Source: an uncultured Collinsella sp.
GTDB lineage: Bacteria; Actinomycetota; Coriobacteriia; Coriobacteriales; Coriobacteriaceae
Direction of reading: 5' to 3'
NCBI GenBank assembly: GCA_900757465.1
Contig: CAAENY010000117.1
Location: 1-24,357, forward strand
DNA: 24,357 nt
Shown here: positions 1-7,626 of the stretch, one piece after another
How positions within the stretch are numbered: position 1 is the first letter of the stretch
Layout: every line of letters begins with the position of its first letter
Program-made: the position numbers and the translations under genes
The notes under the pieces: model-generated
Seen by the model: only the letters and a program-made list of their open reading frames with translations
Databases searched by the model: none
What the model was told of the DNA's origin: nothing

Positions 1-612
1 CCACGCGCCGGCGTCGATTGCAGCGCGAGCCTCTTCGGGCGTATGTACGCGACCCTCGCAAATGATGGGAAGGCCGGGGAATTCCTCGGTCGCCTGACGC
101 AGGAGCGGCAGGTCGGGGCCATCGGCCATGGTGCAGTCGATGGCGGCGACGCCGTGAGAAAGCGTGGTGGATACCAGGTCAAAGCCCATATCAACAGCAC
201 GGCGAATGTCCTCGATGGTGGCACAGTCGGCCATCAGGAGCACACCCTCCTCATGCAGCGGGCGGAAAGTATCCTCGACCGTCTTACCATCGGGGCGCGG
301 ACGATCGGTGGCGTCGATCGCCACGATATCGGCACCGGCAGCAACGCAGGCGCGAGCGTGACGCAGCGTCGGCGTGATGTAAACGCCCTCGTGCCCATCC
401 TTCCACAGGCCGATAACAGGAACCTCACAGCGGCCCTTAATGGCGGCAATGTCGGCAAGGCCCTGGCAGCGAATGGCGGCGGCGCCGCCAAGCTCGCAAG
501 CGCGGGACATTTGAGCCATGGTCTCGGGCGTACGAAGCGGCTCGCCCATATACGCCTGAACGCTCACGACGAGCTTACCCTTCAGGGATTGAATCAAAGG
601 ATCAACGGTCAT
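1..612 (-). CDS. nanE: N-acetylmannosamine-6-phosphate 2-epimerase NanE (3' end cut by window)
   Basis: Converts ManNAc-6-phosphate to GlcNAc-6-phosphate in the cytoplasm, the last sialate-specific step before the GlcNAc pathway. The visible 204 codons translate as a TIM-barrel NanE: the N-terminal 'QAYMGEPLRTPETMAQM' block (about 19-35), 'GGAAAIRCQG' (about 42-51), 'VIGLWKDGHEGVYITPT' with the likely catalytic Lys near 71, 'VAIDATDRPRP' near 97-107, 'STTLSHG', and 'PIICEGRVHTPEEA' near the cut end. Family length is about 230 residues, so roughly 25 C-terminal residues lie outside the window. The ATG at 612 is preceded by a GAAAGG ribosome-binding site. It is the last visible gene of the minus-strand nan run, 140 bases after the ROK kinase; a long hairpin fills that gap. 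I see no damage in the gene. Identity is confident from motifs and context. Confidence 0.93.
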   Translation of the reverse strand, partial: MTVDPLIQSLKGKLVVSVQAYMGEPLRTPETMAQMSRACELGGAAAIRCQGLADIAAIKGRCEVPVIGLWKDGHEGVYITPTLRHARACVAAGADIVAIDATDRPRPDGKTVEDTFRPLHEEGVLLMADCATIEDIRRAVDMGFDLVSTTLSHGVAAIDCTMADGPDLPLLRQATEEFPGLPIICEGRVHTPEEARAAIDAGAW

Positions 613-637
613 GTTCGACTCAACCTTTCTCAAAACA

Positions 638-735
638 GCCTTCTGAGACACCGCACCTTGACGTTCAAACCGTCGCTCGCGTACCGAAGTACGCTTCGCT
701 CCTCTTTCACGTCAATCTGCGGCACCTCAGAAGGC
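638..735 (-). other. 98-nt imperfect palindrome / RNA hairpin between ROK kinase and nanE
   Basis: Outer arms 638-647 and 726-735 are a perfect 10-bp inverted repeat (GCCTTCTGAG/CTCAGAAGGC). Extended arms 638-664 and 709-735 match at 22 of 27 positions. A 6-bp core stem (679-684 with 689-694) has exactly the same centre, 686.5. On the transcribed minus strand the core loop is C(UUCG)G, the ultrastable tetraloop. The 3' arm is followed on that strand by TGTTTT (632-637), so it can act as an attenuator or terminator, or as an mRNA-processing or stability element. The nanE start lies 25 bases beyond. A small mobile palindromic repeat is the alternative. Confidence 0.75.
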
Positions 736-752
736 GCACTTGGTAGTTATGT

Positions 753-1718
753 TTACTTCAACGACGCAAGAAGGTGCTCAGCAGCACCGATGAGCGGCGC
801 GTCGCCCTCCAGAGAGCCGATGAGGATCGGCGTGTCCTGAAGCGGGTCGAGCGCCTGGCTGGCATAGCCCTCGTGCACCGAGTCCTTCCACGTCTGTGAA
901 CGCCAATCGGGACCTTGGTGAATCACGCCGCCCGAAAGCACGATGACCTCGGGGTCCAGGATGTTAGCGAGCGAGCCCAAGCTGGCACCCAGCGCAAAGC
1001 CGGCGTCATGGATGACCTCGGTCGCCTTTGCGTCGCCCGCACGGCACAGGTCGTTCACGTCACGGCCGACCGAAGGACGGCTGGGGTCGACGCGGCCAAA
1101 ACGCTCATCGTACATACGACCAATGGAAGTGCCCGAAGCAACCGACTCCAGATGGCCGGAACGCCCGCAGGCGCAGGGAATGCCGGCGGCAGCCGAGCAC
1201 TCGATGTGGCCCATATGGCCGGCAGCACCATGGAAGCCCTGCATCACGCGGCCGTTCTCGACATATGCGCCGCCGATGCCCGTACCGATGCCCAAACACA
1301 AGACGGAGAACTTGCCCTTGCCAACGCCCCAGTGGGCCTCGCCCAGAGCATGAGCCTGCACGTCGCCTACAACGGCAACGGGAAGGCCGAGGTCCTCGCG
1401 CAGGCGCGGCCCCAACTGAACGCCGGACCAGCCGGGCATAATCTCATTGGCATACGCGATGGCGCCCGTCTTGGGGTCGACGACACCGGCAGCGCCGATG
1501 CCAACTCCGAGGACCTCGACATCGGGATTTGCTTCAAGAGCTGCCTTGATAGACGCCTCGATGCGCTGGAAGACCGCTTCGCCACCCTCCTGGGCCTCAG
1601 TGGGAACCTCAGCCTCAAAAACGGGATGGGGCACACCGCCGTCAGCCAGGTACTCCATGATGGCAGTCGCGATCTTAGTTCCGCCGATATCGACAGAGCA
1701 GACGTACTTGTTCTCCAT
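753..1718 (-). CDS. nanK: ROK-family sugar kinase, probable N-acetylmannosamine kinase (NanK)
   Basis: Likely phosphorylates ManNAc, released by the lyase, to ManNAc-6-phosphate with ATP in the cytoplasm. The 321-residue length is typical. The ATP-binding DIGGTK is at 10-15, the catalytic-base region 'VGDVQAHALGE' has Asp119, and the second phosphate loop 'GIGTGIGG' is at 143-150. The ROK zinc region runs from 'GHMGH' (167-171) to 'CACGRSGHLE' (182-191). Two departures from the family pattern are visible. The sugar-contacting Glu of the usual GExGH is His168, and the last zinc Cys of CxCGxxGC is His189. The ATG at 1718 is chosen over an in-frame ATG at 1745 because AAGGAGA lies just upstream of it. 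Sugar specificity is inferred from its place between nanA and nanE; glucose, GlcNAc or another hexose cannot be excluded from sequence alone. Confidence 0.85.
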   Translation of the reverse strand: MENKYVCSVDIGGTKIATAIMEYLADGGVPHPVFEAEVPTEAQEGGEAVFQRIEASIKAALEANPDVEVLGVGIGAAGVVDPKTGAIAYANEIMPGWSGVQLGPRLREDLGLPVAVVGDVQAHALGEAHWGVGKGKFSVLCLGIGTGIGGAYVENGRVMQGFHGAAGHMGHIECSAAAGIPCACGRSGHLESVASGTSIGRMYDERFGRVDPSRPSVGRDVNDLCRAGDAKATEVIHDAGFALGASLGSLANILDPEVIVLSGGVIHQGPDWRSQTWKDSVHEGYASQALDPLQDTPILIGSLEGDAPLIGAAEHLLASLK

Positions 1719-1782
1719 GTCGTTCTCCTTCGGAGACAAAAACAACTACAGGAAATGAAGGCGGTGTAATCGCCGCAGCTTG

Positions 1783-1892
1783 GTAAAGGTTTCCCGGGTG
1801 CCCGAGGTTGGGGTGAAAGCGGTCGGGCGTTGACCTAATGGGTCACGCCCGACCGCTTGAGCCCCAAGATCGGGTGCCCGGGGAAGCTTTAC
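1783..1892 (-). other. 110-nt imperfect hairpin after the nanA stop codon
   Basis: Arms 1783-1835 and 1841-1892 pair at 43 of 52 positions with a single bulge (T1830) and a 5-base loop (1836-1840). The inner 18 bp are uninterrupted apart from the bulge (AAGCGGTCGGGCG at 1817-1829 against 1846-1858). The distal end overlaps the nanA stop codon (1889-1891). On the minus strand there is no U-tract after the 3' arm, so it is a poor intrinsic terminator. It looks more like a 3'-end stabiliser, an RNase processing site or an attenuating structure between nanA and the kinase gene. It fills most of the 170-base gap. Confidence 0.8.
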
Positions 1893-2809
1893 AGGAGGCC
1901 GTTGTCCTGGAGGACCTTGCGAATCGCCTCGACGTTTTCACCGGTCATGGCCTTCACCGGGCGCGGCATGGTCGGGCTGTCGAAGATGCCCATGAGGTTC
2001 ATAGCGGTCTTGAAGGCGCCGACGCCACCGGCATAGCCCTGGACGCCCGAGGTGACATCCCAGATGTGCGAAATCTCATTGAGGCGATCCTGCTCGGCCT
2101 TGACGGTAGCCCAGTCACCAGCCTGAGCGGCCTTCCACTGACGAACGTAGCCCTCGGGCTCAACGTTGGCGAGACCCGGGACAGAGCCGTCGGCGCCACC
2201 GAGATAGGCACCGTCGACGACGACCTCATGGCCGGTAAGGATGCTCATCGGATGGCCGTTCTTCTCGTTCTCCTGAATGAGGTAGCGGAACGAGATGTCA
2301 TCGCCCGAGGAATCCTTGACGCCAGCCAGGACGCCCTCGGCGCCGAGCTTAGCAAGGAGCTTCCAGGGGAGCTTGGTGTGAACGCACACGGGAATGTCAT
2401 AGGCGAAGATGGGCAGGTCGAGCTCCTCGTGCAGGATGCGGAAATGCTCCTCAACCTCGGTCATGCCCTGCAGGGCATAGAACGGGCAGGTGGCGACGAG
2501 CGCATCGGCGCCCAGCTCCTGAGCGACCTTGCCGTGCTCGATCATGCGCTCGGTCTCGGTATCGATGATGCCGACCAAGACGGGCACGCGGTGGTCGACG
2601 ATGCGGACGGCCTCGGCGATGATCTGGCGACGACGCTCGTCGGTGGAGAAAACGACCTCACCCGAAGAGCCCAAGAAGAACAGGCCATCGACGCCGGCGT
2701 CGATCATGCGGTTGATGCTGCGCTCAAAGGAGGCAACGTCGAGCTGGTGGTCTTCGGTATCGGGAACAACGACGGGAGGGATAACGCCGGTGAATTTCTG
2801 AGTTGCCAC
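1889..2809 (-). CDS. nanA: N-acetylneuraminate lyase NanA (DHDPS/NAL superfamily)
   Basis: Class I aldolase that splits N-acetylneuraminate to ManNAc and pyruvate in the cytoplasm. The 306-residue protein is a single TIM barrel of family length. The carboxylate-binding loop is GSSGE at 47-51 (GSTGE in E. coli NanA), the catalytic Tyr is Y137 in 'FAYDIP', and the Schiff-base Lys is K165 in 'GVKDSSGD'. Both positions coincide with E. coli NanA numbering (Tyr137, Lys165). The start is taken as GTG at 2809 because AAGGAG lies six bases before it; an in-frame ATG at 2893 has no ribosome-binding site and would run into the upstream gene. It starts 68 bases after the esterase-like gene and precedes the ROK kinase. 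Related lyases act on other 2-keto acids, so the substrate rests mainly on the nanE and kinase neighbours. Confidence 0.88.
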   Translation of the reverse strand: MATQKFTGVIPPVVVPDTEDHQLDVASFERSINRMIDAGVDGLFFLGSSGEVVFSTDERRRQIIAEAVRIVDHRVPVLVGIIDTETERMIEHGKVAQELGADALVATCPFYALQGMTEVEEHFRILHEELDLPIFAYDIPVCVHTKLPWKLLAKLGAEGVLAGVKDSSGDDISFRYLIQENEKNGHPMSILTGHEVVVDGAYLGGADGSVPGLANVEPEGYVRQWKAAQAGDWATVKAEQDRLNEISHIWDVTSGVQGYAGGVGAFKTAMNLMGIFDSPTMPRPVKAMTGENVEAIRKVLQDNGLL

Positions 2810-2877
2810 AAGAATCTCCTTAGTTGTCTGGCGGGCGGCCCTATGCCACCCACTCTTGTTGGCAGTGTCCAGGCCGT

Positions 2878-3729
2878 CTAGGCCAAAGAACACGGGTAGA
2901 ACGTTTGGTTAAAGAAGTCGACGACTTCGTTTTCGAACGCATTGATGCGCTCGTGAGCGTATTTGGCATAGATGATATGCCTCCGGTCACACTCAAGACC
3001 GTTGAATACGGCAAACTGGCCCTTGGGATCGCTCACGGTATCCATGAGCGATGTGCCCATGAGCACCGAGCCACGAACCCGAGACGACAGTGTCTCGAGA
3101 CCGCCGGGAAGCGGATTGGCAAGCGCCGTGCAGGCGAGGCCCCGCTCGTCCAGAGCAGAAACCGCCAGCGCGACACCGCCGCCAAGGCCCTCGCCCCATG
3201 CAAAGATGCGGTCGGGATCCATGCCATCAAGATTGCGCGCAACCTTCGCCAACGCGCAGCCCCAACGGACGCGCTCGACAAAAGCAGGCGAGATAATCCC
3301 CTGCTGCAGATCGCTGGATCCAATAGTCTCATCGTCCAGCGCAAGCACGGCATATCCCATGGCAGCAAACCTCGTCATGTGATGCCATCCCCGCACGGGT
3401 CGGTCGATGTCATGGAACATCAGGCACAGCGGAACAAGCTCGGATCTTCGGGCGCAACCAGAGGGCTCGATTAAACGGCCGTGCACGACATACCCGCCGA
3501 GCTCAAAGGAAACCTCGGAGTAGCGCGCGCACGGATTGGCGAAATCAATTGCCGTAACGGTCAGCCCGCAAACCTCAAGGTCCGAAGCGGCTGTCTCCAA
3601 CTCGGAAACATCCGCAGAAGCATCGCCGCGCCAATCCCGGAAATCAGAGAGCCTTGACGAAACCGTCCCAGGAATCCCCGCAAGCTCGGGGACAATCAGC
3701 TCATTGACATTGCTTTCGCACTTAGACAT
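2878..3729 (-). CDS. CE7 acetyl-esterase-like protein lacking the nucleophilic serine
   Basis: An alpha/beta-hydrolase of the acetyl xylan esterase/cephalosporin deacetylase (AXE1, CE7) family, 283 residues against about 320 for the family. It aligns with the gene just upstream. The acid-containing segment 'LMGTSLMDTVSDP' (Asp230) and the His segment 'YAHE' (His259) are kept, as is 'GQFAVFNGLECDRRH'. The nucleophile elbow, GASQGG in the neighbour, is here 'GEGLGGG': the Ser position is Gly181, codon GGC at 3187-3189, one transition away from AGC. The N-terminal half is shorter and divergent. The frame is intact, with a GGGAGG ribosome-binding site inside the previous gene and an 8-base overlap with it. 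It is probably non-hydrolytic: a pseudoenzyme, a regulatory or structural partner of its neighbour, or a decaying duplicate. Ordinary esterase activity is not expected. Confidence 0.75.
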   Translation of the reverse strand: MSKCESNVNELIVPELAGIPGTVSSRLSDFRDWRGDASADVSELETAASDLEVCGLTVTAIDFANPCARYSEVSFELGGYVVHGRLIEPSGCARRSELVPLCLMFHDIDRPVRGWHHMTRFAAMGYAVLALDDETIGSSDLQQGIISPAFVERVRWGCALAKVARNLDGMDPDRIFAWGEGLGGGVALAVSALDERGLACTALANPLPGGLETLSSRVRGSVLMGTSLMDTVSDPKGQFAVFNGLECDRRHIIYAKYAHERINAFENEVVDFFNQTFYPCSLA

Positions 3730-4699
3730 GAGCCTCCCCTCCCTTGCAGAAATACGGAATGATCAGATCGTCAAAATCCTGAATCTCCTCGTGGCCAAAG
3801 CCTTCAAAGAACTCATGACGCTTTTCACAGGTCAGGTTGTTGTAGACCGCAAACTGCGTCGCCGGAGGGCAGACGATATCGGCTGTGCCCGTGCCAAACA
3901 GTACGGGGCATTTGACCATGGGGGCAAAGTTCTTGGAATCGAAGTACGCCAGCTTGGCATAGGCCTCGTCAATACGAGTCGAGTCCTCGTCAAACCAGCG
4001 AGACCAATAGCGCAGGCCCTCGTAGGCAATGTCGTCGGCATCCAAATCCCAGACCAGGCGGAAATCCGACAGGAAGGGATAGAGGATGGCGGCGCGATTG
4101 ATAAGCTCGCTGTTAAGTGCGCAGGTCGCAATGCCCAAACCGCCGCCCTGCGATGCGCCGTTCACAAACACACGGGCAAGATCGATGCCCTCGAGCTCAC
4201 GAACAATACGGCAAAGAATGCGGATATCTTGGTGCAAGCGGACATAGTAGAGGTTGACCGGGTCGCCGTCGATACCGGCGACGATATGGCCCGCGACCGT
4301 CGTGCCCTCAAATCCACCAATGTCCTCGGACGGGCCTCCTTGGCCAGGACAATCGAGAGCAATGAGCGCCATGCCCATGCCCGCAAACGACGCCTGCTCA
4401 AACCAGCTGCGGCTTGCACCCGGATACCCATGGAACTGAAGTACCAATGGCACGGGCTCGTCCGAGACGGGTTTAAGGTACTTGGCATGCAGGCGAGCGC
4501 CACACATGCCGGTATACCAGAGGTCGAAAAGCTGGCAGGTCACGGCATCTGTGACCGATGCCGCCTCGATCGCATAGTCAAGCCCGACGGCGTCGGCCTC
4601 GGCCATGCGATCCTTCCAAAAGAGATCGAAATCTGATGGACGGGGCATGGCGCCTCGATATTCACCAAATTGATGTTGTAGCTCCTGAGCACTTGGCAT
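3722..4699 (-). CDS. CE7-family acetyl esterase (AXE1), candidate sialate O-acetylesterase
   Basis: A 325-residue cytoplasmic esterase of the AXE1/cephalosporin-C deacetylase family. The N-terminal 'EYRGAMPRPSDFDLFW' (about 13-28) is the family signature. The HGYPG oxyanion-hole region is at 90-94. The nucleophile elbow is GASQGG with Ser183, the acid is Asp274 in 'GTADIVCPP', and the base is His303 in 'FGHE'. All three catalytic residues are present at family positions, and there is no signal peptide. The ATG at 4699 is preferred over TTG at 4714 because the family N-terminus begins just after it; the ribosome-binding site (AAAGG) is rather distant, so the exact start is uncertain. It follows the transporter ATPase by 80 bases and overlaps the next gene by 8. 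In a nan locus the natural substrate would be O-acetylated sialic acid taken up by the transporter; acetylated xylo-oligosaccharides are the alternative. Confidence 0.85.
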   Translation of the reverse strand: MPSAQELQHQFGEYRGAMPRPSDFDLFWKDRMAEADAVGLDYAIEAASVTDAVTCQLFDLWYTGMCGARLHAKYLKPVSDEPVPLVLQFHGYPGASRSWFEQASFAGMGMALIALDCPGQGGPSEDIGGFEGTTVAGHIVAGIDGDPVNLYYVRLHQDIRILCRIVRELEGIDLARVFVNGASQGGGLGIATCALNSELINRAAILYPFLSDFRLVWDLDADDIAYEGLRYWSRWFDEDSTRIDEAYAKLAYFDSKNFAPMVKCPVLFGTGTADIVCPPATQFAVYNNLTCEKRHEFFEGFGHEEIQDFDDLIIPYFCKGGEAHV

Positions 4700-4735
4700 G
4701 GCTCGTGAACCCAACCTTTCGAAATCGCAACGGAG

Positions 4736-4763
4736 GTGCGCCCGGCAAGGGAACCGGGCGCAC
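4736..4763 (-). terminator. Hairpin between the transporter ATPase and the esterase genes
   Basis: A perfect 10-bp stem GTGCGCCCGG/CCGGGCGCAC (4736-4745 with 4754-4763) with an 8-base loop. It lies 16 bases after the stop codon of the ATPase gene on the minus strand. The sequence after the 3' arm is only moderately T-rich and has no clean T-run, so it probably gives partial termination or protects the transporter mRNA, rather than making a full operon end. Confidence 0.55.
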
Positions 4764-4779
4764 GGGAGGGAAAGCGAGG

Positions 4780-5607
4780 CTACTCGCCGAGCTTGGGATG
4801 CAGCAGCGACGGCGCAGCGCCGAGCAGCATCTTGGTGTAGGGGTCCTGGGGGTGTTGGAAGACCTGCTTGGCCTCGCCCTGCTCGACGATCTTGCCGCCA
4901 TTCATAACGATGATGTCGTCAGAGATATAGCGGACCGTCTGGATGTCATGGCTGATGAACACCATGGCCAGGCCGAGCTCCTTCTTAAGGTCGGTCAGCA
5001 GGTTCAGAATCTGCGCGCGGACCGAAACGTCCAGCGCCGAGGTGGGCTCGTCGGCGATGATGGCATCGGGGTTCAGCGACAGGGCGCGGGCAATTGCGAC
5101 GCGCTGGCGCTGGCCACCCGAAAGCTGGCCGGGAAGAACCTCGGCGGCAGAACTGGGCAGACCGGTCAGCTCCAGGAGTTCCTTGACGCGCTTCTCCTGC
5201 TCGGCCTCGGTGCCCAGATTGTGGACGCGCATGGGATCGAGCAACTGCTCGCGAACGACCATGCGAGGGTTGAGCGCCGTGGCCGGGTTCTGGAACACGA
5301 CCGAGATGACGCGGCCCATGTGACGACGATCCTCGGCGGTACGCTTGGTGACGTCCTTGCCCTTAAAGTAGACCTTGCCGCTCGTGGGGGCCTGCAGGCC
5401 GCACATGACGTTGGCGGTGGTGGACTTACCGCAACCGGACTCGCCGACGATGCCGATCGTCTGGCCGGGCATAAGCTTAATCGTTACACCCTGGACGGCG
5501 TGGACCAGGTTAGGGTGGAGAATCGAACCGGTACGGGTCCTAAAGGTGACGTGGACGTCATCAAGGAAGATGATCGGCTCGACGCCGTTGACTGCGGTCT
5601 CGCTCAT
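4780..5607 (-). CDS. ABC transporter ATP-binding subunit (OppF type), probable sialate importer
   Basis: A 275-residue cytoplasmic ATPase of the peptide/opine/nickel transporter family that powers import together with the ATPase half of the upstream fusion. Walker A GESGCGKST is at 55-63, the Q-loop region 'VVFQNPATALNP' near 103-114, signature LSGGQRQR at 162-169, Walker B 'AIIADEP' at 182-188, and the switch His in 'VFISHD'. The C-terminal 'HPQDPYTKMLLGAAPS' is the usual OppD/OppF tail. The ATG at 5607 directly abuts the stop of the previous gene (5608-5610), with a strong GGAGGTGA ribosome-binding site inside that gene, so the two are translationally coupled. Sequence alone would say oligopeptide transport; the downstream esterase, nanA, kinase and nanE genes argue for sialic acid. 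Confidence 0.9.
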   Translation of the reverse strand: MSETAVNGVEPIIFLDDVHVTFRTRTGSILHPNLVHAVQGVTIKLMPGQTIGIVGESGCGKSTTANVMCGLQAPTSGKVYFKGKDVTKRTAEDRRHMGRVISVVFQNPATALNPRMVVREQLLDPMRVHNLGTEAEQEKRVKELLELTGLPSSAAEVLPGQLSGGQRQRVAIARALSLNPDAIIADEPTSALDVSVRAQILNLLTDLKKELGLAMVFISHDIQTVRYISDDIIVMNGGKIVEQGEAKQVFQHPQDPYTKMLLGAAPSLLHPKLGE

Positions 5608-7623
5608 CTACATCACCTCCGCGTGAGGGGTCAAACCATTTGCCTTGAGCACCTCGTCGGGGAGCTCGGAATAGAAGTGCTCGGTGCCGGGCACGCGCTT
5701 GAAGACCGGACGGGTATCCAGGCCAATGCGCGGATGGCTCGAGCGGGGCGCGAAACGATCGCCCTTGGGGAAATCGCGCGGGCTCGGAACGGCGCCGGGC
5801 ACCTGGTGCAGGCGGCCCGAACCGCTCTCGATGGACAGAACGGAGCCCAGAAGACCGCGGGTGTACTCGTGGATCGGGTTGGTGAGCAGCTCCTTGGTGG
5901 GCGCCTGCTCGATAACCTGGCCGGCGTACATAACCGTGATGTTGTGGGCGACCTCGGCGACCAGCGCCAGGTCGTGCGAAACGAAGATCATGGCAAAGCC
6001 GAGTTTGGCCTGAAGGTCGTTGAGCAGCTTGATGACCTGCTTCTGGACGGTAACGTCCAGAGCGGTCGTGGGCTCGTCGCAGATGACCAGCTTGGGGTCG
6101 CGGGTAAGGGCCATAGCGATCAGAACGCGCTGACGCTGACCACCGGAAAGCTCGTGCGGATAGCTCTCGAGCGTGCGCTTGGGATCGAGGCCGACGAGCT
6201 CCAGGAGCTCCTCGGCGCTGCGGGTGCCGCCGCGCTTGGTGAGCTGCTTCATCTGGGCAGAGATGAGCATGGAGGGGTTGAGCGAGGACAGGGCGTCCTG
6301 ATAGACCATAGCGATATCGGTACCGCGCAGGCCGAACCACTCCTTCTTGCTCATCTTGAGCAGGTCGCGGCCCTCCCAGAGAACCTCGCCGGAAAGATGC
6401 TCGTCATCGTCGGTCAGGCCCATGATGGCCAGCGTGGTGATGGACTTACCGCAGCCGGACTCGCCCACCAGGCCCATGGTCTGGCCGGGACGGACGTCAA
6501 AGTTGACGTGGTCGACGACGTTGATATCACCGTGGTGTTCAAACTGGATGCAGAAATCGCGGACCGAAAGGATCGGCTCAACGGACTCATCGGGCACATG
6601 GCGGTCGTCACGCTTGAGCTCGACATCGCGCAGGGCGCCAAGACGGGCGGACAGGGACTGAGCCTGCTCCTTGTAGGCGCGAACGGGGTCGGAGACCAGC
6701 AGGTCGGCCTCGCGGCGCTTGGAGGAATCGGTCGGATCCAGGGCGGCGGAGGGAGCAGCGGCCATGGCGTCGGTAATGCCCTCGGAGAGGATGTTGAGCG
6801 CCAGGCAGGTGATCATAATGGCCAGGCCCGGGAACAGCGCCTGCCACCAACGGCCGGCGAGCACGCCGCCGCGGGCGTCGGCGAGGATGTTGCCCCAGGT
6901 AGCGGTGGGCTCCTGGATACCAGCGCCGATGAAGGTCAGCGAGGCCTCGAAGATGATGGCGTCGGCGACCAGGGTAACGGTGAAGACCATGATCGGGGCG
7001 ATGCAGTTACGCAGAACATGCTTGATCAAAATCCACGGAGCCTTGGCGCCGGAAACGATGACCGCGCGGACATAGTCCTCACCGTACTCGGACACGATGT
7101 TGGCGCGCACGATACGGGCAATCTGCGGAGTGTACATAAAGCCGATGGCGAAGATGATCGACGGCACGGAGTTGCCCAGGATGGAGACGAATACGGCCGC
7201 GAGGGCGATGCCCGGGATGGACATAATGATGTCCAAGATACGCATGATCGTCTCGGAGACGGCCTTGCGCGAAACCGCTGCAAGGGCGCCCACGACCGAG
7301 CCGCAGACCAGAGCCATGGCAGTGGCGCCAAAGCCGATAATCAGCGAGTAACGACCACCGTAGAGCATACGCGACAGAATGTCGCGACCCTTATCGTCGG
7401 TACCGAAGATAAATCCGTTGCCGGGAGCCTGGCGAGCCGTAAAGATCTCGACCGGGCTATAGGGGGCAAGAAGGGGCGCCAGAATCGCAGTCAGGGCGAC
7501 CAGCACCAGCACGACGGCGGCAATCTTAGAAGACAGCGTCATCTTCTTCCAGCCACCGAGCTTGAGCCCCTTGGAGGCAGCCTTCTCGAGCTGCTCGGTT
7601 TGCTTCTCTCGAATCTTTACCAT
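5608..7623 (-). CDS. Fused permease-ATPase subunit of a peptide/nickel-family ABC transporter (OppC-OppD type)
   Basis: A single 671-residue protein joining an OppC-like membrane domain to an OppD-like ATPase. Residues 1-30 are a charged cytoplasmic lead. The first membrane span is about 33-53, the remaining spans lie between about 95 and 285, and the EAA coupling loop is around 'VSGAKAPWILIKHVLRN' (190-206). A linker of about 55 residues follows, then the ATPase from about 347: Walker A GESGCGKS at 387-394, signature LSGGQRQR at 492-499, Walker B 'LVICDEP' at 512-518, and 'FVSHD'. The frame is open throughout with no sign of a frameshift. The gene starts 3 bases after the permease stop and abuts the next ATPase. 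The same fusion occurs in actinobacterial and bifidobacterial sialic-acid transporters, which with the nan neighbours supports a sialate role; peptide transport remains possible. Confidence 0.9.
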   Translation of the reverse strand: MVKIREKQTEQLEKAASKGLKLGGWKKMTLSSKIAAVVLVLVALTAILAPLLAPYSPVEIFTARQAPGNGFIFGTDDKGRDILSRMLYGGRYSLIIGFGATAMALVCGSVVGALAAVSRKAVSETIMRILDIIMSIPGIALAAVFVSILGNSVPSIIFAIGFMYTPQIARIVRANIVSEYGEDYVRAVIVSGAKAPWILIKHVLRNCIAPIMVFTVTLVADAIIFEASLTFIGAGIQEPTATWGNILADARGGVLAGRWWQALFPGLAIMITCLALNILSEGITDAMAAAPSAALDPTDSSKRREADLLVSDPVRAYKEQAQSLSARLGALRDVELKRDDRHVPDESVEPILSVRDFCIQFEHHGDINVVDHVNFDVRPGQTMGLVGESGCGKSITTLAIMGLTDDDEHLSGEVLWEGRDLLKMSKKEWFGLRGTDIAMVYQDALSSLNPSMLISAQMKQLTKRGGTRSAEELLELVGLDPKRTLESYPHELSGGQRQRVLIAMALTRDPKLVICDEPTTALDVTVQKQVIKLLNDLQAKLGFAMIFVSHDLALVAEVAHNITVMYAGQVIEQAPTKELLTNPIHEYTRGLLGSVLSIESGSGRLHQVPGAVPSPRDFPKGDRFAPRSSHPRIGLDTRPVFKRVPGTEHFYSELPDEVLKANGLTPHAEVM

Positions 7624-7626
7624 AAT

